Origin: Lactiplantibacillus plantarum
GTDB lineage: Bacteria > Bacillota > Bacilli > Lactobacillales > Lactobacillaceae
Length of the DNA stretch: 64,000 nucleotides
Assembly (NCBI RefSeq): GCF_014131735.1
Contig: NZ_CP039121.1
Span: 2,604,001 to 2,668,000, forward strand
Direction: 5' to 3'
Below are positions 46,426-56,955 of this stretch, one piece after another; position 1 is the stretch's first letter; the number at the start of each line of letters is the position of its first letter. Made by a program: the position numbers and the translations under genes. The notes beneath the pieces are model-generated. The model worked only from the letters and a program-made list of their open reading frames with translations, was not told the DNA's origin and did no database searches.

Positions 46426-47328
46426 TTATTTTAAATTAGTGATTGCACCAGATTGGCCACGATCAACCTTCATCGAAGTCAATGGAATATATCCTAATTT
46501 CTCAACTAAACTACCTTGAACGGCTTTAGAAGTCATGTAAGTTAAGAAGTTCTTCAACTCCCCAGTTGGTTGCCCCTTAGTATACATGTGTTCATAAGCC
46601 CAAATCTTCCACTTGTTCGTCGCTACGTTAGCTTCGGTTGGTTTGACGTTATCAATAGAAAGCGCCTGAACGTCACTCTTAACGTATGAGAATGCTAAGT
46701 AACTGATGGCACCAGGCGTGGTGCTAACAATTTTTTGAACGGTCCCATTCGAATCTTGTTCTTGGCTAGTTGCGACCTTCGCGTTGTCTAATCCCCATTT
46801 TTCAAACGTCGCCCGGGTCCCACTACCTTGAGCACGGTTAACGACGGTAATCTTTTCGTCCTTACCGCCAACATCTTTCCAGTTAGTGATCTTGCCTTGG
46901 AAAATCTTGATAAGTTGTTCTTTTGAAATATTAGTGACATCGGCATCCTTATTAATAACGGGTGCCATCCCCACAACAGCCACTTTATGGTCAACTAACC
47001 CTTTGGCGTCTAACCCCTTTTGTTCCTGTGCAAATAAATCAGAGTTCCCAATATTGACTGAACCCTTCGCCACCTGACTTAAGCCTGCTCCTGAACCACC
47101 ACCCTGAACGTTAATGGTCACGTTAGCATGTTCGTTCTGGTAAGCCTGTCCAGCCTGTTCCACTAATGGTTGTAAAGCGGTTGAACCAGTTGCAACGATC
47201 TTAGTAGTCTTGGAACTACCACTACTGCTACTAGTACTCTTCGTACTTGTGGCTGAGCTACTGCCGCAACCAGCTAGTAAAATGGTCATCGTTACTGCCA
47301 ATGCGCCGAGTGTCAGTGCTTTTTTCAT
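46426..47328 (-). CDS. pstS: Phosphate-binding lipoprotein PstS, orphan second copy
   Basis: 300 residues. The signal peptide ends in lipobox LLAGC (C21), followed by a Ser/Thr-rich linker (about 22-44) and the PstS domain: TGSTALQPLVEQAG, NVQGGGSGAGLSQV, NRAQGSGTRATFE. It is closely similar to the PstS at 34161 but has no permease or ATPase genes beside it, so it presumably feeds the same PstCA-B transporter. It has its own promoter with five 11-bp-spaced Pho boxes. ATG 47328 starts the family-typical MKKALTLGA. Confidence 0.95.
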   Translation of the reverse strand: MKKALTLGALAVTMTILLAGCGSSSATSTKSTSSSSGSSKTTKIVATGSTALQPLVEQAGQAYQNEHANVTINVQGGGSGAGLSQVAKGSVNIGNSDLFAQEQKGLDAKGLVDHKVAVVGMAPVINKDADVTNISKEQLIKIFQGKITNWKDVGGKDEKITVVNRAQGSGTRATFEKWGLDNAKVATSQEQDSNGTVQKIVSTTPGAISYLAFSYVKSDVQALSIDNVKPTEANVATNKWKIWAYEHMYTKGQPTGELKNFLTYMTSKAVQGSLVEKLGYIPLTSMKVDRGQSGAITNLK

Positions 47329-47480
47329 AATTGAAACTCCCCTTCTTCAATTGACTATCAAAATTAAGCAACCAACCCGGCAACCATCATAGCAAAACTG
47401 GGTAGGAGTGCTACGACTAGTGATGGAGCAACATCACCGTCCGACGGTTACACGTAATTGATTGCTTCGGAACATGCTTA

Positions 47481-47545
47481 ATATTACTAATCGTTTGTAA
47501 ATTGTGAATGACGATTGTGTAAATTGCTTGTATAGTTTTGGTAAA
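47481..47545 (-). promoter_or_regulatory. PhoP boxes and -10 of the orphan pstS
   Basis: Minus strand, 11-base period: TTTACC (47545-47540), TATACA (47534-47529), TTTACA (47523-47518), GTCATT (47512-47507, weak), TTTACA (47501-47496). A -10, TAATAT (47486-47481), follows. Confidence 0.82.
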
Positions 47546-47575
47546 GTTAAGATTGATGAACCAACTGATGACCAA

Positions 47576-47617
47576 CTAAAAACAGGCATCACCGCTAATC
47601 ACACGGTAGATGCCTGT
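47576..47617 (-). terminator. Terminator after tagO
   Basis: Minus strand: ACAGGCATCTACCG, nine-base loop, CGGTGATGCCTGT, then TTTTT. Confidence 0.88.
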
Positions 47618-47652
47618 AACACTTTAATAATTTTCAATGATTTATTTGGTTT

Positions 47653-48750
47653 TTAATGATTACTCTTGGAGGTCAAACGCGCGACGGTCCGTTTGATCCA
47701 ATCCAGTAGCGGTTGCCGATTGTCACCAGCTAATCCGATTGCTTCAACGAATAACTCTAGCCCAAATAATAAACCAATCGTCAATAACACAGAACCCCAA
47801 ATAGATGAGATCGGATAGAGCAATGAAATAAATGAGAAAATAAGTGCAATCCCATAAATTACCATCACAGTCTGTCGATGGGTCAATCCTAATTGCATCA
47901 AGCGGTGGTGCAAATGATGCTTATCCGCTTGCGAAATGGGCTTCTTATTCAGGATCCGTCGAATCATCGCATACACCGTATCCGTAATTGGCACTCCCAG
48001 GATCATAACCGGAATACCAACTGAGATTAAGGTGACATTTTTCAATCCAAATAATGAGAACACAGCCGTCATAAAGCCGATAAACAACGAACCGGTATCA
48101 CCGAGATAAATTCTAGCTGGAAAGAAATTATACGGAAGAAAGCCAATCATCGCCGCAACTAAAGTAAAAATCAACAACGAAACGAACATATTAGCATTCA
48201 AGAAGAACAACCCGATGATTCCCATGGTACTCAACGAAATAATCGAAACACCGGTAGCTAGCCCATCCAGTCCATCAATTAAGTTCACCGCGTTCGTGAT
48301 AGCCAGTATCCACAGTAAAGTCACCGGTAAACTCAGCCACTGAAAGTGAATCAGCCCCAGCAACGGGAACGTGAAGGTCGTCATTCGGATACCACCAATA
48401 AAGTAGACCTCCAAAGCGGCTAACGTAATCCCTAACATTTTTTGCCGTGGTTTTAGCTCATAAATATCATCGATAACACCAGTCGCAATAATGATCAGCT
48501 CACCACCGAGTAGTGCGAAAAAAATGCGACTGGGAAACTGGTGCATGAGATACAACACAGTCGTCCCAACGGTGTAAGAGATAAAAATAGCCAAGCCTCC
48601 CATTGTCGGCATTGGAATTTTATTGACCCGTCGTACATTTGGTTTATCCACGGCACCAATTTTAAATGCAAGTTTCCGCACAAACGGCGTCAAGATCGCA
48701 GAAAGTATCATGGTCGCCACTAGGCTTACTAGGATTTCAAATCTGATCAT
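47653..48750 (-). CDS. tagO: Undecaprenyl-phosphate GlcNAc-1-phosphate transferase (TagO/WecA type)
   Basis: The first committed step of wall teichoic acid and related linkage units: GlcNAc-1-phosphate is moved to undecaprenyl phosphate at the membrane. 365 residues, about ten helices. Motifs: VRRVNKIPMPTMGG at loop 1, NLIDGLDGLATG with the catalytic Asp residues, YLGDTGSLFIGF, and a His-rich loop DKHHLHHRLMQLG. ATG follows AAGGGAG. Monocistronic. Confidence 0.93.
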   Translation of the reverse strand: MIRFEILVSLVATMILSAILTPFVRKLAFKIGAVDKPNVRRVNKIPMPTMGGLAIFISYTVGTTVLYLMHQFPSRIFFALLGGELIIIATGVIDDIYELKPRQKMLGITLAALEVYFIGGIRMTTFTFPLLGLIHFQWLSLPVTLLWILAITNAVNLIDGLDGLATGVSIISLSTMGIIGLFFLNANMFVSLLIFTLVAAMIGFLPYNFFPARIYLGDTGSLFIGFMTAVFSLFGLKNVTLISVGIPVMILGVPITDTVYAMIRRILNKKPISQADKHHLHHRLMQLGLTHRQTVMVIYGIALIFSFISLLYPISSIWGSVLLTIGLLFGLELFVEAIGLAGDNRQPLLDWIKRTVARLTSKSNH

Positions 48751-48920
48751 TTGTGCGTAACTCCCTTCTCACTCTATTACGATAATTATACAAATCCCAG
48801 TGACGCTTGACAACTCGCTTCACTAAAACTTAGTAAAGGCAACACAATTCGTTCACATTTGCCGGTCACTGGGCTGATTAAGTATCTAAATTATAACCTT
48901 AGTTACTCATATTATGACAC

Positions 48921-48952
48921 AAAAATAAAAACCCGGTAGCTATACCGGGTTT
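48921..48952 (-). terminator. Terminator after the kimA-type gene
   Basis: Minus strand: AACCCGGTA, loop, TACCGGGTT, then TTTATTTTTG. Confidence 0.88.
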
Positions 48953-48965
48953 CAATACTAAGTCA

Positions 48966-50801
48966 CTATTCTTTTAAATGGTAATTATAAGTTGAAACAA
49001 TAATATTTTCACGAGAATTTAATACCGCTCGTAATCGGAGACTCGTTTGATTATGCAAAATATTCTGCCATGGTTTCTTCGGCACGAATTGTGGGACAAG
49101 AACCGTTGTCGAGAAGTTGCGTTCCGCTGCTCGTTTAGCAATCACATCGCAGAATCGTAACGTCGGTGTTGCAATCGACCGATACGACGAATGGATGTCC
49201 ACGAAACGGACGTCTGGGAAGGTCTCTTTGAACTCTGCCGCCGTCTTGTGTTCCTTTTCAGGGTTCTCATCAAAGGACACGTGCATCGCAATGACGTAAT
49301 CTCCGATGGATCGCGCGTAGTTGACTGCTTGAGCAGTTACCCGCGTCACATTCGAGACGAGGACGATCACCGTTGCACCGTCATAATCATGAATCGCCGC
49401 TTTTTCCTTGGCAACCACGCGTAACTGGGCCGCAACCCGGTTATAGTGCACGTGGATTCGGTAGAACATGTACAGTAAGAGTGGCATAACGATTAAGTAT
49501 GGCCAAACATTGCCGAAATGTAGCAAGAATAGGAAAATCACTAGGAGAATCGAAATCAACGCCCCAAGTAAGTTTACCGCCGCCTTCATCCACCACCATT
49601 GCCCCCGTTCGCGGAACCAATGAATAATCATACCAGATTGCGACAAAGTAAATGGGACAAAGACCCCCACCGCATAAAGTGGAATCAAAAGCGTCGTCTT
49701 CCCATGAAAGATAAAGATCAACGCAATTGCCCCGACCGCCAATGAGATAATCCCATTGGAGTAGCCCAAGCGGTCCCCACGATCCATGTAAGCATGTGGT
49801 AGAAATTTATCTTTAGCCAAGTTATAAGCTAAAATTGGAAAGGCTGAAAAACCAGTATTTGCCGCAACGGCCAGAATTAACGCCGTCGATAATTGTAACA
49901 AGTAGTAGAATAAGCCGTGACCAAAGACCGCCGTAGCAATTTGTGACAAGACGGTATTGTCTACTTGTGGTTTAACGCCTAAGTAATAACTTAAATAAGT
50001 AATACCACCAAAGAAGACGGCCAAGACTAATGACATAATTGCTAACGTGTTCGCCGCATTCTTGCGTTTCGGTCGTTTGAAGTTTGGCACCGCATTACTG
50101 ATTGCTTCCACCCCAGTCAGCGAAGACGAACCGGAAGAAAAGGCCCGTAAGAACAGCACCAAGGTCATCCCTTGAACCGGTGCTCCAACTGCTGCGGAGG
50201 CGTGGTAAGTTAAGTTACCACTCGCAATATTCATAACGCCCCATAGAATCATGCCGATAATCATAATAATGAAAAAATAAACGGGAAACGTTAAGAATGA
50301 TGCGGATTCGCGCATTCCACGCAAATTTAACGCCATGATGGCGATGACAATCAGTACGGCAATCAATACTTGATAATTAGCTAGCGCCGGAATCGCCGAC
50401 GTGATTGCTTCAGTACCAGAAGTGACGGAAACCGCTACGGTCAGCATATAATCAACCAGCAGTGATCCCCCGGCAACTAACCCGGCTGGCCGCCCCCAGT
50501 TCGTACTTGCCACCACGTAGGCGCCACCGCCAGATGGATAAGCCCGAATAATTTGTCGGTACGACATCGTAATAGCAAACAACAGCACTAACACAAGCGC
50601 CGCCACGTACAATTGATACATCAACGCGGCCGCTGAAAGTGTAATCAAAACGGTCGTAATCTGTTCAGTACCGTAAGCCACCGATGATAGCGCATCTGAC
50701 GATAGCAGCGCCAGTGCCTTGAACTTGGTGAGTGCTTGCCCACCCTCGTCCATGGTTTTTAACGGTTTCCCAATAACTAACCGCTTTAAATAACGCCACA
50801 T
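48966..50801 (-). CDS. kimA: KimA-type potassium importer (APC superfamily)
   Basis: 611 residues: about 12 membrane helices (1-455) and a cytoplasmic C-terminal domain (about 460-611) with a USP-like fold (ATVIVLVSNVTRV then VIAMHVSFDE). Sequence character matches Bacillus KimA (YdaO): SSDALSSVAYGTEQI, YPSGGGAYVV, GGSLLVDYMLTVAVS, LTGVEAISNAVP, ANTGFSAFP. KimA is a proton-coupled potassium importer inhibited by c-di-AMP in relatives. ATG follows AAAGGAG. It has a leader of about 130 bases with two hairpins; I do not recognise the ydaO riboswitch in it. Confidence 0.9.
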   Translation of the reverse strand: MWRYLKRLVIGKPLKTMDEGGQALTKFKALALLSSDALSSVAYGTEQITTVLITLSAAALMYQLYVAALVLVLLFAITMSYRQIIRAYPSGGGAYVVASTNWGRPAGLVAGGSLLVDYMLTVAVSVTSGTEAITSAIPALANYQVLIAVLIVIAIMALNLRGMRESASFLTFPVYFFIIMIIGMILWGVMNIASGNLTYHASAAVGAPVQGMTLVLFLRAFSSGSSSLTGVEAISNAVPNFKRPKRKNAANTLAIMSLVLAVFFGGITYLSYYLGVKPQVDNTVLSQIATAVFGHGLFYYLLQLSTALILAVAANTGFSAFPILAYNLAKDKFLPHAYMDRGDRLGYSNGIISLAVGAIALIFIFHGKTTLLIPLYAVGVFVPFTLSQSGMIIHWFRERGQWWWMKAAVNLLGALISILLVIFLFLLHFGNVWPYLIVMPLLLYMFYRIHVHYNRVAAQLRVVAKEKAAIHDYDGATVIVLVSNVTRVTAQAVNYARSIGDYVIAMHVSFDENPEKEHKTAAEFKETFPDVRFVDIHSSYRSIATPTLRFCDVIAKRAAERNFSTTVLVPQFVPKKPWQNILHNQTSLRLRAVLNSRENIIVSTYNYHLKE

Positions 50802-50850
50802 GATAATAACTCCTTTATTCCAAAATAATTATCCCAAAGTAAACTGAGTC

Positions 50851-50966
50851 AAAGTAGATTCTACTACTTTACCCTGCCAAATACTACCAGTTAAATGTCG
50901 GGTGCTTCACCGCACCCACATTTTGCGTTAACGACTAATCCTACCGCTCTAATATGGATAAATCAA
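50851..50966 (-). promoter_or_regulatory. kimA promoter and structured leader
   Basis: Minus strand: TTGATT (50966-50961), 17 bases, TAGGAT (50943-50938). The leader then has a stem-loop with GGGTGC/GCACCC closing a six-base loop (50895-50921) and a second inverted repeat AAAGTAG/CTACTTT (50851-50870). Confidence 0.45.
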
Positions 50967-51003
50967 TACCTTTATTCTAGTCGATTCACACCCTAACAGC
51001 ACT

Positions 51004-51035
51004 AAAAAAGCACTTACTCAGCCGAGTAAGTGCTT
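51004..51035 (-). terminator. Terminator after groEL
   Basis: Perfect 12-bp stem AAGCACTTACTC/GAGTAAGTGCTT, four-base loop, T-tail on the minus strand. Confidence 0.92.
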
Positions 51036-51050
51036 AATGTTACGATTTGT

Positions 51051-52685
<1,635 letters not shown>

Positions 52686-52731
52686 TCACCTCATGAATTT
52701 AATTTATTTTAAGTTGCGCAATTTAAATGGA

Positions 52732-53016
52732 TTAGTCTTCGATTGCAACGATATCTTTTTCGTGCAATACCAAATACTTAGCACCTTGATACTTGACTTC
52801 GGTACCGGCATACTTATCGAATAATACTTGATCGCCGACCTTCACGCTGGGGTCAACTTTTGTCCCGTTATCTAAAACACGACCGTCATTGACGGCAACA
52901 ACCTTACCGCTTTGGGGCTTTTCCTTAGCGTTATTGGCAATGACAATACCGCCAATTGTTTGTTCTTCTTCTTCTTGTTGTTGCAAGATAACGCGATCTC
53001 CTAATGGTTTTAACAC
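52732..53016 (-). CDS. groES: Co-chaperonin GroES
   Basis: 94 residues. N-terminal [17 protein letters not shown], the mobile loop with GGIVIAN, and the C-terminal [14 protein letters not shown] are standard for GroES, the heptameric lid of GroEL. First gene of groESL, directly after the CIRCE operator. Confidence 0.98.
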   Translation of the reverse strand: MLKPLGDRVILQQQEEEEQTIGGIVIANNAKEKPQSGKVVAVNDGRVLDNGTKVDPSVKVGDQVLFDKYAGTEVKYQGAKYLVLHEKDIVAIED

Positions 53017-53040
53017 GTGAATCCCTCCATTTATTCTTTT

Positions 53041-53067
53041 TTAGCACTCCTCAACCTCAAGTGCTAA
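53041..53067. promoter_or_regulatory. CIRCE operator (HrcA site) of groESL
   Basis: TTAGCACTC, nine bases, AAGTGCTAA: the classic CIRCE palindrome with a single mismatch (G to A) in the second arm. Confidence 0.95.
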
Positions 53068-53078
53068 TTACATTGTCA

Positions 53079-53106
53079 ACTATATCATTTTAATTCAAGA
53101 TTGCAA
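53079..53106 (-). promoter_or_regulatory. groESL promoter
   Basis: Minus strand: TTGCAA (53106-53101), 16 bases, TATAGT (53084-53079), with CIRCE just downstream. Confidence 0.7.
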
Positions 53107-53145
53107 GTGATTTGTCAATTATTAGTCAAAGAATGTCAAATCGAC

Positions 53146-53151
53146 TATAAT
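53146..53151 (+). promoter_or_regulatory. -10 element of the CPBP protease gene
   Basis: A perfect TATAAT 57 bases before the start; the -35 is not clear. Confidence 0.4.
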
Positions 53152-53208
53152 GAATACTATTGAAGTATCAATAAATCTTAAATCAAACTTTTAAAAGGAC
53201 GTGACTTG

Positions 53209-53853
53209 ATGGTTAATCGCCGCCAATCAATCTTTATTCTTATCATCTACTTTATTATTTACGCACTACCGAGCGTCCTTGTGACTGCTTTCCATCAGCT
53301 AGGGGCCCAAGTATTCGTGATTCAAACGGTCGACTACTTAGTCGGTGCAATCCTACTCATCTGGTTGGCGAGTCGCATGCGGACAAAAAACGTTGTTGAA
53401 AAACAACCAAGTAACTGGTTCATGACGTTCATCTGGGGATTGATCGGTCTTGTCCTAGTCATCGTTGGTCAAGTCATCATTTTAAAAATGACGGCTTTAC
53501 TGGGACAGTCAACAGCGTCAACCAACACGACCACCCTCTTAACTGTTGGGCAACAATATCCCGCTTTCTTCTTAGCCATCATTGTCGGTGCCCCGATTAT
53601 GGAAGAAATCGTCTTCCGCAAAGTTATCTTTGGCAATCTAAGTGCGGTTACTGGTCAGATTGGGGCGGCCTTGATTTCTAGTGTGCTATTTAGCTTTGCA
53701 CATGCGGATGGTCACTTTATCCTCTATGCCTTTATCGGGTTATTATTCTGCTGGTTATACCAGCACACCGGTCGGATTCAAACATCGATGACGGCTCACA
53801 TCCTAATGAACGCATCGGTTGTGTTACCCACATTATTAGGCTTACTGCACTAG
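53209..53853 (+). CDS. CPBP family intramembrane glutamic protease
   Basis: 214 residues, about six helices. The CPBP (Abi) motifs are present: EE of MEEIVFRKVIF (EExxxR), His of FSFAHAD, and a later Asn-containing helix SMTAHILMNAS. Bacterial members process membrane proteins or peptides, and some protect against bacteriocins; no bacteriocin genes are near. ATG 53209 is preferred over TTG 53206; AAAAGGA is nine bases upstream. Confidence 0.85.
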   Translation: MVNRRQSIFILIIYFIIYALPSVLVTAFHQLGAQVFVIQTVDYLVGAILLIWLASRMRTKNVVEKQPSNWFMTFIWGLIGLVLVIVGQVIILKMTALLGQSTASTNTTTLLTVGQQYPAFFLAIIVGAPIMEEIVFRKVIFGNLSAVTGQIGAALISSVLFSFAHADGHFILYAFIGLLFCWLYQHTGRIQTSMTAHILMNASVVLPTLLGLLH

Positions 53854-53947
53854 TATCATTACTAGGTAGCGCTAACCTAGCGTTTCAACGTTAATTTTCA
53901 CCGAATATTTATACGTTACAATCAATGATTCGTGATCTAAGTATGTT

Positions 53948-53985
53948 AAAAAGGCTTTCCTGAATAATTCAGAGAAGCCTTTTTA
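53948..53985. terminator. Bidirectional terminator between the CPBP gene and rex
   Basis: AAAGGCTT-TC-CTGAA, loop, TTCAG-AG-AAGCCTTT with flanking A and T runs between convergent genes. Confidence 0.88.
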
Positions 53986-54017
53986 TAGCCATTTAATTTC
54001 AAAGATAAAGCGAGTTA

Positions 54018-54695
54018 TTAATCTTCAGTCTCATTTTCATCGTCATTACCATTGTCACCTAATTGCTGACCGTAATGTTCAATGAAGTAGATCAATGTTT
54101 GTAATTCGTTGGTCAAATCAACGTTCTGAACCCGTACTGTCTCAGGAACGGAGATTCGTAACGGCGTAAAGTTCATGATTCCTTTGACGTTTGCATCAAC
54201 CAAGTCATCGGTAATTTTCTGAACAACCGTGGTTGGCACCGTTAAGATAGCAATCTCAATCTGTTGTTCGATCAATTGCTTTTTGAGCTCCGTCATTGGG
54301 TACACTGGAACCCCACTTTGGACTGTATTGGCAATCGCCTCGTTGACATCAAATGCTGCTGAAATGCGGACATTACTGTTTTTGTGAAAATTAAAGTTCA
54401 GTAGGGCGTGGCCCAAATTACCGACCCCAATTAAAGCAACATTCGTTAAGGTGTCTTGATTTAAAATCTTTTTGAAAAATGCAAGTAACGTTTCAACATC
54501 GTATCCATACCCTCGTTTGCCGAGCGCCCCAAAATACGAGAAATCTCGCCGAATCGTTGCTGAATCTACTTTAACCGCCTCGGACAACTCGGTCGATGAG
54601 ACCCGCTTCTTATCTGCATCTAGCAAGATATTTAAATAGCGGTAATAAATCGGTAACCGTTTTGCCGTTGCCCGTGGAATTTTTGTTTCTGCCAT
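54018..54695 (-). CDS. rex: Redox-sensing transcriptional repressor Rex
   Basis: 225 residues. An N-terminal winged helix (about 1-80, with [20 protein letters not shown]) and a Rossmann domain with [13 protein letters not shown] that reads the NADH/NAD+ ratio. Rex represses fermentation and NADH-reoxidation genes until NADH accumulates. The C-terminal tail (about 212-225) is very acidic. ATG follows AGGAGGACACG. It is divergent from an ABC-F gene, the same neighbour as in Bacillus. Confidence 0.96.
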   Translation of the reverse strand: MAETKIPRATAKRLPIYYRYLNILLDADKKRVSSTELSEAVKVDSATIRRDFSYFGALGKRGYGYDVETLLAFFKKILNQDTLTNVALIGVGNLGHALLNFNFHKNSNVRISAAFDVNEAIANTVQSGVPVYPMTELKKQLIEQQIEIAILTVPTTVVQKITDDLVDANVKGIMNFTPLRISVPETVRVQNVDLTNELQTLIYFIEHYGQQLGDNGNDDENETED

Positions 54696-54740
54696 TCGGA
54701 CGTGTCCTCCTAATTAAAAGTTTGTGAATTTGCTGACACT

Positions 54741-54768
54741 ATTCTAGCATAACGCGTGACTTTGTGAA
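54741..54768 (-). promoter_or_regulatory. rex promoter with TTCACAA elements
   Basis: Minus strand: TTCACA (54768-54763), 16 bases, TAGAAT (54746-54741) preceded by TGC. TTCACAA occurs at the -35 and again at 54728-54722; it resembles half of the Rex operator TTGTGA...TCACAA. Confidence 0.6.
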
Positions 54769-54795
54769 ATAATAATTACTTATTATTCCGAATAA

Positions 54796-54825
54796 TTGGG
54801 TCAGGCCGTTACAATATGCTACAAT
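54796..54825 (+). promoter_or_regulatory. Promoter of the ABC-F gene
   Basis: TTGGGT (54796-54801), 18 bases, TACAAT (54820-54825) preceded by TGC (extended -10), 38 bases before the GTG start. Confidence 0.6.
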
Positions 54826-54863
54826 TATGTCACGAATTAAATGTGAAAGGAGCTTAATAAAGC

Positions 54864-56846
54864 GTGATTTTACTACAAGTACAGCAAGTTATGCGGCGTT
54901 TTGGCGCCGATGTCTTGTTCGATAACGTACAAATGGATATTCAAGAACACGCTCGGGTGGCCCTCGTCGGTCGAAACGGGGCCGGAAAATCAACCTTACT
55001 TAAAATGATTGCCGGCGAAACGGTACCGGACGAAGGCCAGATTTCAATGCGCAAGGGCTTAACAATCGGTTACTTGGCGCAAGACCAAGGACTGGATAGT
55101 AACAATACGATTTGGGAAGAAATGAGTAGTGTCTTTGCTGAGTTACATGCCATCGAAAAACGGATGCACCAGCTCGAAAATCAATTGAGCGACCCCGCAA
55201 TCATGAATGATGAGCAGGCTTATCAACAGACCCTGAAAACCTATGATCAGATTCAAACTGAATTTCAACAAAAAAACGGGTACGGCTACCAAGCTGAGAT
55301 TCGGGGCGTGTTGCACGGCTTCCAATTCGACGCCGAGGTGTACGATAAGTCGGTGACGGCACTATCCGGTGGACAAAAGACCCAGTTGGCCTTGGCCAAG
55401 TTGTTACTTGAAAAACGGGACTTGCTTATCCTTGACGAACCGACGAACCACTTGGACGTCGAAACCCTTACTTGGTTGGAAAGCTATCTCCAGTCTTACT
55501 CTGGTGCGCTGCTAATCGTTAGCCATGACCGCTATTTCTTAGACCGGGTCGTTAACGAAGTCTATGACTTATCACACCATGAAATGGTGCACTACACTGG
55601 CAACTACGACCAGTTTGTGCAAGAAAAAGCGGCTCGAATCCAAGCACAATGGAAACATTATGAAAAGCAACAAGCGGAGATCAGCAAGCTTGAAGACTTT
55701 GTTAATCGTAACATCGTGCGTGCTTCTACGACAAAACGGGCCCAGGCTCGGCGTAAGCAGTTAGCAAAGATGGACCGCCTTGACCGCCCTGATAGTGACG
55801 AGAAGACTGCCCACTTTGGCTTTCATGCGGCTAAACAAAGCGGCAACATTGTGTTGACCGTCAAAGATGCAGCCGTGGGCTATGATGGTCAGATTCTTTC
55901 GGAACCCGACAACTTGAATATTAAGAAACATGAAGCTATTGCCATTGTTGGACCGAACGGTATTGGAAAATCGACTTTCCTAAAGAGTATTTTGGGACAG
56001 ATTCCATTCATTAAAGGCCAGGCCGTTTTTGGCACCAACGTCGTTACGGGCTACTACGATCAAGAGCAACGTAATTTAAACGACAAAAAAACCGTCCTCG
56101 GTGAACTTTGGGATGAACATCCCACCACTCCTGAAAAAGACATTCGTACCATTTTGGGCAGTTTTCTCTTCACTGGTGAAGATGTTGATAAACCCGTTCA
56201 TGCCCTATCTGGTGGAGAACGAGCCCGGTTACTGTTGACCAAACTTGCCATGCAAAATGACAACTTCTTAATCTTAGATGAACCAACTAACCACTTGGAT
56301 ATCGATAGCCGTGAAGTTTTGGAAGTCGCCCTCAACGACTTTGACGGCACCCTTTTGTTCGTGTCACATGACCGCTACTTCATTAACCAAGTCGCCACGA
56401 GTGTCGTAGAGGTTTCTCCGGAAGGCACGGAACTCTTCTTAGGTGATTACGACTACTACATCGACAAGAAACAAGAGCAAGCTGAAATCGCGGCTGCGGC
56501 TGCTAGCCAAGCGGCCGAAAAAGCTGCTGAAGCCGGTGCAGCGGATTCAACCAGTGCCACAACTGCTGCTCCCCGCTCCAAAGGCCAGCAAAATTACCAA
56601 GCCAGCAAGCAGCAACAACGTGAAAAGCGCAAGCTCGAGCGCTCAGTTGCCGCCCTGGAAGAACAGATGACTGCCTTAGATGAACAAGCCACACAGATTC
56701 AAACTGAAATGGCGCAACCTGAAGTATCGGCCGATGTTGGTAAACTACAAGACCTACAAAAAGAACTTGAAGCCATCAATACTCAACAAGAACAAGTTGA
56801 AACCGAATGGACCGAACAAGCTGAAGCTTTAGAAGAATTGAGCTAA
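54864..56846 (+). CDS. ABC-F family ATPase (YdiF-like)
   Basis: 660 residues with two ABC domains and no membrane segment. Domain 1: Walker A GRNGAGKST, signature LSGGQKTQLAL, DEPTNHLD. The linker with the arm (about 235-305) is rich in basic and aromatic residues. Domain 2: GPNGIGKST, LSGGERARLLL, DEPTNHLD. The C-terminal 110 residues are an Ala-rich linker and a coiled coil. ABC-F proteins act on the ribosome; the YdiF group is a housekeeping one next to rex in Bacillus too. GTG 54864 follows AAAGGAGC. Confidence 0.93.
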   Translation: MILLQVQQVMRRFGADVLFDNVQMDIQEHARVALVGRNGAGKSTLLKMIAGETVPDEGQISMRKGLTIGYLAQDQGLDSNNTIWEEMSSVFAELHAIEKRMHQLENQLSDPAIMNDEQAYQQTLKTYDQIQTEFQQKNGYGYQAEIRGVLHGFQFDAEVYDKSVTALSGGQKTQLALAKLLLEKRDLLILDEPTNHLDVETLTWLESYLQSYSGALLIVSHDRYFLDRVVNEVYDLSHHEMVHYTGNYDQFVQEKAARIQAQWKHYEKQQAEISKLEDFVNRNIVRASTTKRAQARRKQLAKMDRLDRPDSDEKTAHFGFHAAKQSGNIVLTVKDAAVGYDGQILSEPDNLNIKKHEAIAIVGPNGIGKSTFLKSILGQIPFIKGQAVFGTNVVTGYYDQEQRNLNDKKTVLGELWDEHPTTPEKDIRTILGSFLFTGEDVDKPVHALSGGERARLLLTKLAMQNDNFLILDEPTNHLDIDSREVLEVALNDFDGTLLFVSHDRYFINQVATSVVEVSPEGTELFLGDYDYYIDKKQEQAEIAAAAASQAAEKAAEAGAADSTSATTAAPRSKGQQNYQASKQQQREKRKLERSVAALEEQMTALDEQATQIQTEMAQPEVSADVGKLQDLQKELEAINTQQEQVETEWTEQAEALEELS

Positions 56847-56867
56847 TTTTCCAATGACTCATCAGAT

Positions 56868-56922
56868 AAAAATAATAGTCGCCTCAAGAATTAATATAAT
56901 TCTTGAGGCGACTATTATTTTG
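56868..56922 (+). terminator. Terminator after the ABC-F gene
   Basis: A long perfect stem (AATAATAGTCGCCTCAAGAA on the left) with a short AT-rich loop, followed by TTTT. Confidence 0.9.
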
Positions 56923-56955
56923 CCCCTATCCGCGGCATAAATCATGATTGAAAGG

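Noticed and set aside
50802..51000. ydaO-type c-di-AMP riboswitch before kimA
   Set aside because: The conserved core could not be matched by eye; only unrelated hairpins are visible.
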